A DNA stretch of 64,000 nt from Marmoricola sp. OAE513. Lineage in GTDB: Bacteria; Actinomycetota; Actinomycetes; Propionibacteriales; Nocardioidaceae. Below the pieces are notes generated by a model. The model was not told the origin of the DNA and searched no databases. It was given only the letters and a program-made list of their open reading frames with translations. The stretch is taken from assembly GCF_040546585.1 (NCBI RefSeq), contig NZ_JBEPOC010000001.1:1674001-1738000 (forward strand), read 5' to 3'. A program made the position numbers and the translations under genes. Shown here piece by piece: positions 50,576 through 58,494 of the stretch (position 1 is its first letter; every line of letters starts with the position of its first letter).

Positions 50576-50610
50576 GCGGGGTCGGTCGGCGAGCAGCCGG
50601 CCGGCCCCGC
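50576..50610 (+). terminator. Terminator after the large secreted-protein gene
   Basis: GCGGGGTCGGTCGG (50576-50589) pairs with CCGGCCGGCCCCGC (50597-50610), a 14-bp stem with two G-U pairs and a 7-base loop, starting 14 bases after the stop. Confidence 0.7.
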
Positions 50611-50620
50611 GGTCGTTTCC

Positions 50621-50704
50621 GCCGAGAGGGCCCAGATGTCCCACCCACGGACGCCGAGAGGGCCCAGATGTCTCGCGCACGGACGCCGAGAGGGCTCAGA
50701 TGTC
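50621..50704. repeat. Three copies of a 32-bp intergenic tandem repeat
   Basis: GCCGAGAGGGCCCAGATGTC starts at 50621, 50653 and 50685, exactly 32 bases apart (one C to T change in the third copy). The intervening 12 bases are similar (CCACCCACGGAC, TCGCGCACGGAC). The units are contiguous, so there are no spacers. They lie between the convergent ends of the secreted-protein and SHOCT genes. Their role is unknown. Confidence 0.85.
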
Positions 50705-50710
50705 TCGCGC

Positions 50711-51187
50711 TCAGAGCGAGTCGATGATCTTCGTACGTCGCGTGTCGTACTCGACCAGCGTGATGAGTCCGGCGTCGAGAAGGCGCTTGAGCTCCTCGAG
50801 ACGCTCCGTCGCGGTGCCCTTCGGCGCTTCGGGCGGCGTGCGCCGCTCCAGGTTCGGATCCTCGTACGGGCGGTTGGTACGCAGGCTGGAGGCGAGGTAC
50901 GTCGCGCTCAGGCCGTTGTCGTCGAGCAGGGTCATGCCGGTGGCGACGTCCGGGTCCATGCCCGACTGCCGGGCGAGGTCGCGAGCGACGACGACCTTCC
51001 AGATCGTGGCTCCGACGGCGAACAACGCGACGATCACGAAGAAGGCGACGAACCCGCCCGGAACTCCGCCGTCCGAAGCGCTCTCCAGATCGGAGTACTG
51101 GTCGGCGGACGCCGGACCGGCCACGGACAGCGTGACCGTGCAGAGGACCGCGACGACGCCGAAGCGCAGAAACCCGAGACGTGACAT
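50711..51187 (-). CDS. SHOCT-domain membrane protein
   Basis: 158 residues from ATG 51187. The N-terminal segment (FLRFGVVAVLCTVTLSVAGP ending in ASA) looks like a cleavable signal. A membrane helix follows at about 44-66 (GGFVAFFVIVALFAVGATIW). The last ~32 residues form a SHOCT motif, ERLEELKRLLDAGLITLVEY with DTRR, a short helical oligomerisation module common at bacterial C-termini. The function is unknown. It is convergent with the large secreted-protein gene across the 32-bp repeats. Confidence 0.8.
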   Translation of the reverse strand: MSRLGFLRFGVVAVLCTVTLSVAGPASADQYSDLESASDGGVPGGFVAFFVIVALFAVGATIWKVVVARDLARQSGMDPDVATGMTLLDDNGLSATYLASSLRTNRPYEDPNLERRTPPEAPKGTATERLEELKRLLDAGLITLVEYDTRRTKIIDSL

Positions 51188-51249
51188 GACTGGAGTCAAC
51201 CACCAGATCCGCCCGCGGAGAGCCAACTCCGGAGAACTCCGGCCCAGGA

Positions 51250-51951
51250 CTAGAGCAGCCGGCTGACCTCGTCGTCGTACGCCGCCACCGCGGTGTCCGC
51301 CAGCCCGTGCCCACCCGGTGCGTCCTCGGCCAGCGCCAGGATCGTCGCTGCCCGCGCGGCGGCGTCATCGGCCTCGACGGGCAGCGCAGCGCCGGGGTCC
51401 TGCACCTGGTCGCGGGTGCGGCCGCGGAGGAGGAGCAGCGCGTACGGGTCGCGATCGATGCTCCACGCCAGCTGGTAGAGCAGCGCGAGCACGTGCACGC
51501 AGGGTTGGATCCAGGCGTCGCACTCGCAGGCGGAGTCGAAGTCACCCGGACCCGGCATCACCTCGACACCGGACTCGTCGAGGTGCTCGACCAGGTCGAC
51601 GGGCAGGTCACCGGTCTCGAGCGCAGCGAGGTGCCCGGCCTCGCGGGCGAGCTCGGCGGCGAAGCGCTGCCACTGCGGTTCCTCGAGACGGCGTACCCGG
51701 ACCTGGGCGATCATCGCGGTGGACGTACCCGGGTCGACGACGGCCGAGGCCATCCCGGAGATGATCATGACGGCGCCGAGGCGGCCCGAGCGCGACAACG
51801 CACGCGCGGTGATCAGGTCGTTCGGCTCGACGACCGTCTCCTCGAAGCTGCGCACCCAGGCCTTGCCCCACCAGGTGGTGCTCCGCGCGGACGGCCCGCG
51901 CTGCCGACCGGCGCGGGGGAAGACCATCGGGTCGTTGCCGGCCTCAGGCAT
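51250..51951 (-). CDS. SWIM zinc-finger protein partner of the SNF2 helicase
   Basis: 233 residues. It begins with STTWWGKAWVRSFE, typical of actinobacterial SWIM proteins, and contains the SWIM finger CECDAWIQPCVHVLALLYQL (C-x-C-xn-C-x-H) at about residues 143-162. SWIM domains bind DNA or proteins. In bacteria this gene is regularly paired with a SNF2/RapA-type helicase, as here, where its start overlaps the helicase stop by eight bases. The two are probably co-expressed and act together on nucleic acid; the cellular role is not known. Confidence 0.9.
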   Translation of the reverse strand: MPEAGNDPMVFPRAGRQRGPSARSTTWWGKAWVRSFEETVVEPNDLITARALSRSGRLGAVMIISGMASAVVDPGTSTAMIAQVRVRRLEEPQWQRFAAELAREAGHLAALETGDLPVDLVEHLDESGVEVMPGPGDFDSACECDAWIQPCVHVLALLYQLAWSIDRDPYALLLLRGRTRDQVQDPGAALPVEADDAAARAATILALAEDAPGGHGLADTAVAAYDDEVSRLL

Positions 51952-54661
51952 CGTTCACCCTCCGCCGCAGGGTGACCAGGTCGCGCAGCTCGGCGTTGGA
52001 GAGCTCGGTCAGGGCGACCTCGCCGTTGCCGAGCACCGACTCGGCCAGTCCGCGCTTGCGGGTGAGCAGCTCGTCGATCTTCTGCTCGATGGTGCCCTCG
52101 GTGATCAGCCGGTGCACCTGCACCGGACGGGTCTGCCCGATCCGGTACGCGCGGTCGGTGGCCTGGTCCTCGACCGCCGGGTTCCACCAGCGGTCGACGT
52201 GGATCACGTGGTCGGCCCGGGTCAGGTTCAACCCGGTGCCGCCGGCCTTCAGCGAGAGCAGGAAGACGGGAGCCTCGCCGGCCTGGAACGCGTCGACCAT
52301 CGCCTCGCGCTGCTTCACCGGCGTCCCGCCGTGCAGGAACAGCGTCGGCACCCCGGCAGCGGCGAGGTGCTTCTCCAGCAGCTCGGCCATGGCGACGTAC
52401 TGGGTGAAGAGCAGGACCGACCCGTCCTCGGCGAGGATCGTGCCGAGCAGCTCGTCGAGCAGGTCGATCTTCTCCGAGCGTCCCTTGATCCGTCCGTTCG
52501 GTTGCCGCAGGTAGTGAGCCGGGTGGTTGCAGATCTGCTTGAGCCCGGTGAGCAGCGCGAGCACCAGGCCGCGGCGCGCCTCCTCGGGTGCGTTCTCGAT
52601 CCGGTCCATCGCCTCGCGGACCAACGCCTCGTAGAGGACGACCTGCTCGCTGGTCAGTCCGACGACCTGGTCGGTCTCGGTCTTCGGCGGCAGCTCCGGC
52701 GCGATGCCGGGATCGGACTTGCGGCGGCGCAGCAGGAACGGCTCGACGAGCAGCGCGAACTGCCGTGCCACCAGAGGGTCGACCCCGCTCTCGATCGGTG
52801 CCGCCCACACCTTCCGAAAGGCGTTGCGCGAGCCCAGCAGACCGGGCGTCGTCCAGTCGAGGATCGCCCACAGCTCGGTCAGGTTGTTCTCCACCGGCGT
52901 CCCGGTCAGGGCCACCCGGCAGGCCGAGTCGATGAGCCGCAGGTTGCGCGCGGTCGAGGAGGTGGCGTTCTTGATGTGCTGCGCCTCGTCGGCGACGACC
53001 AGGTCCCAACCGACCGCGGCGAGCGCCTCGTGGTCGCGACGCATCGTTCCGTAGGTGGTGAAGACGAAACCGTCACCGAGGTCAGCGAGGTCACGAGCGG
53101 ACCCGTGGAACCGACGGGTCCGTACGCCGGGCGCGAACCGCTCGACCTCACGCTGCCAGTTGCCCATCAACGACGCCGGGCACACGACCAGCGTCGGGCC
53201 TTTCGCCTGCCCGGTCTGGCGCCGGTGCAGGTGCAGAGCGATCAGCGTGATCGTCTTGCCGAGCCCCATGTCGTCGGCCAGGCAAGCACCCAGGCCGGCG
53301 TGAGTGAGCTCGGCCAGCCAGGTGAACCCCTGCCGCTGGTAGTCGCGCAGGGTCGCGTCCAGCCCGACCGGGTCGTCGTACGGCGCACGGGTGGCGGCCC
53401 CGACGACGCGCTCGCGGACCTTCTCCAGAGTCGCGCCGGGGTGCACCTCGACGGTGGCCGAGTCGAAGTCGATCTCGCCGGTCAGCGCCGCCCGCAGCGC
53501 GACCACCGGGGCGATGGGCTTCGCGCCCTTCTTCAACGCCGCCCGCGCCTTGCGGGCCACGCTCGGGTCGACGACCACCCAGTTGTTGCGCAGCTTGATC
53601 ATCGGCGTCGAGGCGGCGGCGAGCGCTGCCATCTCGTCGTCGGTGAGCGGGTCCTTGCCGAGCGCGAGACGCCAGTCGAAGCCGAAGAGCGCCTCGGACC
53701 CGAAGAGGCCGGTCATCAGCGCTTCCTCACGGATCGCGCCACCACCGTCGGAGGACCTGACGTCGATGCGGGCCTGCGGAGTCAGCTCCTGCCGCAGACC
53801 GCGCGGCCAGTAGACCTCGACGCCGATGCCGGCGAGTGCCTCCAGCCCGACGTCGAGAAGGTCGGTGAGCTCCTCCGGCTGCAGCACCAGCCGGTCCGGC
53901 ACCTGGCGGCGCAGCAGCCGGTCCAGGGCGGGCCAGGCGAGCGCGGCCCGCCGCAGGGCGACGCCGGCGCTGACCTTGGCCTTGCGTGAGAACCCGTGGC
54001 CCCCGGCCTCACCGGGTGGTGCCAGCCAGAGCTCCGCAGCGTCGACGACGTGCGTGGCGACGTCGAGCTCGTGCACCTGCGGGACGATGCTGAGGGTGCC
54101 GGCCTCGAGCTGCTCCTCGGGAGCCTCGACGCGCAGGCTGAGGTAGACCTCGGCGGGCAGGTGTGCGTCCGAAGTGTGCTCAGCGGTCGCGCGGGCGAGC
54201 CGATCCTCCAGCGTCTGTGACGGCGCCGTCCGCGGTGCGATCCCCCCGGTCACCGAGCGCGCCGGCTGCCGGGTCATGGTGTCGGCGACCGCGTCGAGCA
54301 GTCCGCGCACGACCGTCTCGGCCGCCGCGGCGTCGAGGTCGCCGTGCGCCCGCGCCGCGGCCAGCTCGCGCACGCGGTCCTCGTCGACGGGCGGCAACGG
54401 TCCGACCTCCCAGGCCTCACCGGTGTCCGACCGGCGCAGCTGACCGGCGGCGACGAACTTCATCGCCAGCATCGTGGCGGCACCGAGCAGCGAGACCGAG
54501 GCGTGCGCGTCCTGGACCCGCAGCGCCCGGGTGAGTACCGGGATCGCGCCCTTCATCGGCAACCGGATTACCCGGCGCGGCCCGCTGAACTCGATCTCGC
54601 TGTCCCGCGGCGGATCGGCCAGGTGCAAGGTGGCCTGACCTTCGAGCGGGACGAAACTCAC
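51944..54661 (-). CDS. SNF2/RapA-type DEAD-like helicase
   Basis: 905 residues. An N-terminal ~400-residue region specific to the bacterial group (DUF3670/SNF2_N-associated) precedes the ATPase: CLADDMGLGKTITLIALHLH (Walker A), VVADEAQHIKN (Walker B, DEAQ), ALTGTPVENNLTELWAILDW, then LFTQYVAMAELLEKHL, FLLSLKAGGTGLNLTRADHV and ATDRAYRIGQTRPVQVHRLI (motif VI). Such Swi2/Snf2 translocases move along double-stranded DNA without strand separation. It is followed by the overlapping SWIM gene. No restriction or defence genes are adjacent, so I do not call it a defence system. Confidence 0.94.
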   Translation of the reverse strand: MSFVPLEGQATLHLADPPRDSEIEFSGPRRVIRLPMKGAIPVLTRALRVQDAHASVSLLGAATMLAMKFVAAGQLRRSDTGEAWEVGPLPPVDEDRVRELAAARAHGDLDAAAAETVVRGLLDAVADTMTRQPARSVTGGIAPRTAPSQTLEDRLARATAEHTSDAHLPAEVYLSLRVEAPEEQLEAGTLSIVPQVHELDVATHVVDAAELWLAPPGEAGGHGFSRKAKVSAGVALRRAALAWPALDRLLRRQVPDRLVLQPEELTDLLDVGLEALAGIGVEVYWPRGLRQELTPQARIDVRSSDGGGAIREEALMTGLFGSEALFGFDWRLALGKDPLTDDEMAALAAASTPMIKLRNNWVVVDPSVARKARAALKKGAKPIAPVVALRAALTGEIDFDSATVEVHPGATLEKVRERVVGAATRAPYDDPVGLDATLRDYQRQGFTWLAELTHAGLGACLADDMGLGKTITLIALHLHRRQTGQAKGPTLVVCPASLMGNWQREVERFAPGVRTRRFHGSARDLADLGDGFVFTTYGTMRRDHEALAAVGWDLVVADEAQHIKNATSSTARNLRLIDSACRVALTGTPVENNLTELWAILDWTTPGLLGSRNAFRKVWAAPIESGVDPLVARQFALLVEPFLLRRRKSDPGIAPELPPKTETDQVVGLTSEQVVLYEALVREAMDRIENAPEEARRGLVLALLTGLKQICNHPAHYLRQPNGRIKGRSEKIDLLDELLGTILAEDGSVLLFTQYVAMAELLEKHLAAAGVPTLFLHGGTPVKQREAMVDAFQAGEAPVFLLSLKAGGTGLNLTRADHVIHVDRWWNPAVEDQATDRAYRIGQTRPVQVHRLITEGTIEQKIDELLTRKRGLAESVLGNGEVALTELSNAELRDLVTLRRRVNDA

Positions 54662-54730
54662 GCAGCAGCCTCCGGGTGTTCTGGGAAGGGGACTGCAATC
54701 TAACGCCGGGGTCGGACACTCCGTTCCCGG

Positions 54731-55669
54731 TCAGTCGAGGAAGTGCACCCCGGTCAACCGTGACGCGGCCTCCCAGAGTCGGGCTCCGTCGACGTACGCC
54801 CGCGGGCTGATCTTCGCCGGGCCGGCAGCACCGTTGACCTCGCCGAAACCCGACGGCCCGTAGTAGGTGCCGCCGAGGATGCCCGGCTCCGTGGCGGCGC
54901 GCACCGACGCGTCGGCACCCAGCTCCGGCACGTTGAGGGCCTTGCCCTCCAGCCACGCGGCGATCGGCCTGATGCCAGGCACCCGGATGATCCACATCCG
55001 GTCGGCGATCCCGGTGAACGAGGCGCCCGGGTGCCCGCCGACGCTGATGGTCGGAGCACCCGCCAGGCGCAGGCGCCGTTCGAGCTCGAGCATGAAGGTC
55101 GTGTTCGCCAGCTTGCTCTGCGCGTACGCCGTCCAGGGGTGGTAGCGACGCCCGGGCTCGAAGGCGAGGTTCTCGTAGCGCAGCCGACCCGTCCGGTGAG
55201 CGAGGCTGCCGACGTGCACGACCCGGCTTCCCGGCGTCGCGACCAGAAGATCGATCAGGTGACCGGTGAGCGCGAAGTGACCCAGGAAGTTGGCGCCGAG
55301 GTGCGACTCGAAGCCGTCGGTGGTCCGCGCGTTCGCCACCAGGGCGACGCCGGCGTTGTTGACCAGGACGTCGAGCCGGTCGGTGCGGGCCAGGACGTCG
55401 TCGGCAGCCTTGCGGACCGATGCCAGGTCGGCCAGGTCGAGCGGGATGATCTCGAGCTGCGCGTCGGGCACCTGGGCCTTGATGTCGGCGTACGCCTGAT
55501 CGGCCTTGGGCAGCGACCGGCACGCCATCAGCACCCGAGCGCCGGCGCGGGCCAGCGCCAACGCGGTCCAGTACCCGATACCGCCGTTGGCCCCGGTGAC
55601 GAGCACGACCTTGTCGGTGAGGTCGCCCGGGATCCACGGGGTGTCGGTACGGCGGTTCCGAGAGGGCAC
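54731..55669 (-). CDS. Short-chain dehydrogenase/reductase (retinol dehydrogenase-like)
   Basis: 312 residues from GTG 55669 (CGGAG upstream). Canonical SDR motifs: VVLVTGANGGIGYWTALALA, LDVLVNNAGVAL, GSRVVHVGSLAHRTG (catalytic Ser) and YAQSKLANTTFMLELERRL (YxxxK). The K-VVLVTGANGGIGYWTA start and C-terminal GTYYGPSGFGEVNGAAGPAK match the actinobacterial oxidoreductases related to light-dependent protochlorophyllide/retinol reductases. The substrate is unknown. It is divergent from the van-like gene set, with a 96-base gap. Confidence 0.92.
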   Translation of the reverse strand: MPSRNRRTDTPWIPGDLTDKVVLVTGANGGIGYWTALALARAGARVLMACRSLPKADQAYADIKAQVPDAQLEIIPLDLADLASVRKAADDVLARTDRLDVLVNNAGVALVANARTTDGFESHLGANFLGHFALTGHLIDLLVATPGSRVVHVGSLAHRTGRLRYENLAFEPGRRYHPWTAYAQSKLANTTFMLELERRLRLAGAPTISVGGHPGASFTGIADRMWIIRVPGIRPIAAWLEGKALNVPELGADASVRAATEPGILGGTYYGPSGFGEVNGAAGPAKISPRAYVDGARLWEAASRLTGVHFLD

Positions 55670-55765
55670 GGTGGGCTCCGAGGTCGAAGGGCTTCGTCCT
55701 TGAGGACAGCAGGACGGTACTTCAGGTGGAGGCACCGCACCGGGGGAACGACCGAGGGTTGAACC

Positions 55766-56398
55766 ATGACGATCCTCCTGTCCGACCCCGCCGTCGCCGC
55801 CGTGCCTGTCCTGGAGTGCCGCGAACCGCTGGTCACCCTCGACGCCTTCTTCGGTCGGCCGCAGTCGCTGGTCCGCGCGGGCCTCGCTACCCGGCTCGCC
55901 GACGCGAACGCGCTGCTGCCCGCCGGCGTCAGTCTGCGGGTGGTCGAGGGACACCGTCGGGTCGAGGACCAGCTCGCGATCATCGCGCGTTACTCCGCCG
56001 AGGTGTGCGCCGAGCGACCCGGCATCTCGGGCGACGAGCTGGATCGCCTCACCAGCCGGTTCGTCGCGCCGTTGGGTGTCGCGCCGCACGTCGCCGGCGC
56101 CGCGGTCGACCTGACCCTCGTCGACGCCTGCGGCGAGGAGCTGGACCTCGGCACACCGATCGACGCGACGCCGGAGCAGTCCGGCGGCCGGTGCTACTTC
56201 GATGCCGAGGTCGGCGCCGAAGCCCGGGCCAACCGCACCCTGCTCGCCGAGGTGCTGGGCGCGGCAGGATTCGTGAACTACCCGACCGAGTGGTGGCACT
56301 GGTCCTTCGGCGATCGCTACTGGGCGCTGATGACCGGCGCCCCCACCGCGCTGTACGGCCCGGTGCGGCTGCGCCCGCGGACCGAGGAGGCGGCGTGA
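55766..56398 (+). CDS. D-alanyl-D-alanine dipeptidase-like metallopeptidase (VanX type, M15D)
   Basis: 210 residues, near the size of VanX (about 202), with no signal peptide. Zinc ligands His108 and Asp115 lie in PHVAGAAVDLTL, and Glu175 and His178 in YPTEWWHWSFGDRYW; these correspond to the SxHxxGxAxD and EWWH motifs of VanX. Arg64 in EGHRR takes the place of the catalytic Arg. It should hydrolyse the free dipeptide D-Ala-D-Ala in the cytoplasm. GAGGG lies eight bases before the ATG. Its stop overlaps the racemase start (GTGA). It heads a set of racemase, ligase and two-component system. Confidence 0.9.
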   Translation: MTILLSDPAVAAVPVLECREPLVTLDAFFGRPQSLVRAGLATRLADANALLPAGVSLRVVEGHRRVEDQLAIIARYSAEVCAERPGISGDELDRLTSRFVAPLGVAPHVAGAAVDLTLVDACGEELDLGTPIDATPEQSGGRCYFDAEVGAEARANRTLLAEVLGAAGFVNYPTEWWHWSFGDRYWALMTGAPTALYGPVRLRPRTEEAA

Positions 56399-57543
56399 GC
56401 CCGGCGGTCACGGTGCTGCGCAGCGTGCAGGGGACCCGTCCCCGGTTGACCGGCCCGCAGCTGGTGGTCGACCTCGACGCGATCGCCGCGAACACCCAGA
56501 CGTTCGCGCGACGGACCCCGGGCGAGCTGATGGCGGTGGTCAAGGCGGACGGCTTCGGGCACGGCGCCGCCGACGTCGCGCGCACCGCCCTGGCGCACGG
56601 TGCCTCCCAGCTCGGTGTCACGGCGATCGCCGAGGGCCTCGCCCTCCGCGCCGCGGGCCTGAGTGCCCCGGTGCTCTCCTGGCTCAACCCCGTCGACGCC
56701 GACTGGGCCGCGGCGATCGGTGCGGACCTCGACGTCGCGGTCCCGTCCCGTGATCACCTCGACGCGCTGGCGCACGCCGCGGCGCAGATCGGCGGGCGTG
56801 CACGGGTGCACCTGCACCTCGACGCCGGCATGGCCCGCGACGGGGCCTCCCCCAGCGAGTGGGCGGCCCTGTGCCGCGCAGCCCGTCGCGCCGAGCTGCT
56901 CGGCCAGGTCCAGGTCGTCGGGATGATGGGCCACCTCGGCTGCGCCGACGACCCGGCGCACCCGTCCAACAGCACCGGTCGCACCCGGTTCGCCTGGGGT
57001 CTGATGACTGCCCGGGCGGCCGGGCTGCGTCCGGCCCAGCGTCACCTCGCCGCCACCTCGGCGACCCTGCTGGACCCGCTGAGCCACCACACGATGAGCC
57101 GCGTCGGCGCCGGCCTGGTCGGCATCGACCCGACCGGGACGACCGAGCTCCGCGGCGCGCTCACCGTGACGGCGCCGCTGGTCGAGGTCCGCTCGGTGCT
57201 CGCCGGGACTCCCGTCGGCTACGGCCACAGCTGGACCGCTCCAGCCGCCACCCGCCTCGGCCTGGTGCCGCTCGGGTACGCCGACGGGTTGCCCCGTCTC
57301 GCGTCCGGCGAGGCGTGGATGCGAGTCCGCGGCGTCCACGCCCCGGTGGCAGGACGGATCTCGATGGACATGACCGTCGTCGACCTCGGCAGCTCGGGAG
57401 CCGACGTCGGGGACGAGGTCACGGTCATCGGTCCGCGCGGCAGCGGGGGCCCGACCGTGGCCGACTGGGCAGGCTGGTCGGGCCTCCTCCCGCACGAGAT
57501 CGTCACCGGTCTCGGCGGCCGGCTGGTGCGGAGGACTGCATGA
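56395..57543 (+). CDS. alr: Alanine racemase
   Basis: 382 residues from GTG 56395. It is a PLP-dependent fold III racemase: the PLP lysine is Lys50 in AVVKADGFGHG (the common Tyr before GHG is Phe here), with HLHLDAGMARDG, GHLGCADDP, and a C-terminal VGYGHSWTAPAATRLGLVPL with the catalytic Tyr and GRISMDMTVVDL. There are no membrane segments, so it is not a full VanT with its sensor domain. It makes D-Ala from L-Ala; a role in D-Ser cannot be excluded. It is not next to tsaE/tsaB, the usual place of the housekeeping alr in actinobacteria, so it is probably a second copy. Confidence 0.93.
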   Translation: MSPAVTVLRSVQGTRPRLTGPQLVVDLDAIAANTQTFARRTPGELMAVVKADGFGHGAADVARTALAHGASQLGVTAIAEGLALRAAGLSAPVLSWLNPVDADWAAAIGADLDVAVPSRDHLDALAHAAAQIGGRARVHLHLDAGMARDGASPSEWAALCRAARRAELLGQVQVVGMMGHLGCADDPAHPSNSTGRTRFAWGLMTARAAGLRPAQRHLAATSATLLDPLSHHTMSRVGAGLVGIDPTGTTELRGALTVTAPLVEVRSVLAGTPVGYGHSWTAPAATRLGLVPLGYADGLPRLASGEAWMRVRGVHAPVAGRISMDMTVVDLGSSGADVGDEVTVIGPRGSGGPTVADWAGWSGLLPHEIVTGLGGRLVRRTA

Positions 57544-58487
57544 GCAGCGCGATCCGCGTCGCCGTGCTCGGCGGCGGTCAGAACTGCGAGCACGACGTCT
57601 CCCTCGCGTCCGCAACGTCGGTGGCAGCCGCGCTCGACCCCACGCGCTACGACGTCGTCCGGCTGACGATCGACCCTGACGGCGGGTGGCGCGACGGACG
57701 CGGGGATCTCCTCGGCATCGCCGGAGCAGTCCACCTGCTCACGACCTGCGACGTCGTGCTCCCCGTCCTGCACGGCCCGAAGGCTGAGGACGGCACCCTC
57801 GCCGGACTGCTCGACCTCGCCGGCGTCCCGTACGTCGGCTCTGGCGTCCGCGCCGGGGCACTCGCGATGGACAAGTGGGCGACCAAGCTCGTCGCCGAGG
57901 CGGTCGGCGTCGCGACGGCACCGGGCGTCATGCTCACCGCGGCGACCGCACGCTCCTACCGCTGGACGCACCCGGTCGTCGTCAAGCCGATCGCAGCAGG
58001 CTCCAGCCACGGCGTTGCCCTGGTCACCGAGCCCGACCGGCTCGAGGCTGCGCTCCGCGCCGCGCTCGCGCTGGACGAGCGCGTGCTGGTCGAGGACCTC
58101 GTCGTCGGTCGCGAGATCGACCTGGCCGTCCTCGGCCGCTCCGACGGCACCCGGATCGTCGCGCCCGCACTGGAGATCGTCACCGACGGACTCTTCGACT
58201 TCGCCACCAAGTACGACGGCAGCGCCGTCTTCCAGGTCCCGGCAGCCCTCGACGAGGCCGACCTCAAGGCGCTCGAGCACGCCGCGCTCGCGGTGTACGA
58301 CGCGCTCGGCTGCGCGGGTGTCGCACGCGTCGACTTCTTCCTGACCAGCAACGGCCCGGTGCTCAACGAGGTCAACACCTTCCCCGGCTTCACCGAGCAG
58401 TCGCAGGTGCCGAAGATGTTCGCCGCCGGCGGCACGTCGTACGGAGACCTGCTGGACCTCCTGGTCCAGGACGTTCTTGAGGGATGA
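57540..58487 (+). CDS. ddl: D-alanine--D-alanine ligase family protein
   Basis: 315 residues, DdlB-like in length and shorter than the ~370-residue mycobacterial Ddl. ATP-grasp motifs: LGGGQNCEHDVSLASAT, VVVKPIAAGSSHGVALV, the omega loop LFDFATKYDGSAVFQVPA with the Lys-Tyr found in D-Ala-D-Ala and VanC-type enzymes, ARVDFFL and LNEVNTFPGFT. It joins D-Ala to a second D-residue; whether that is D-Ala, D-Ser or D-lactate cannot be read safely. The start overlaps the racemase stop (ATGA). A peptidase that destroys D-Ala-D-Ala encoded in the same unit would make sense if the product differs from D-Ala-D-Ala. Confidence 0.93.
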   Translation: MSSAIRVAVLGGGQNCEHDVSLASATSVAAALDPTRYDVVRLTIDPDGGWRDGRGDLLGIAGAVHLLTTCDVVLPVLHGPKAEDGTLAGLLDLAGVPYVGSGVRAGALAMDKWATKLVAEAVGVATAPGVMLTAATARSYRWTHPVVVKPIAAGSSHGVALVTEPDRLEAALRAALALDERVLVEDLVVGREIDLAVLGRSDGTRIVAPALEIVTDGLFDFATKYDGSAVFQVPAALDEADLKALEHAALAVYDALGCAGVARVDFFLTSNGPVLNEVNTFPGFTEQSQVPKMFAAGGTSYGDLLDLLVQDVLEG

Positions 58488-58494
58488 TGGCTGC

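Noticed and set aside
50621-50704. CRISPR array
   Set aside because: The 32-bp units are contiguous with no unique spacers, only three copies exist, and no cas genes are nearby.
51250-54661. Defence system built on the SNF2 helicase
   Set aside because: The neighbours are ordinary metabolic genes, there is no nuclease or phage-related gene, and the SWIM/SNF2 pair is common outside defence islands.
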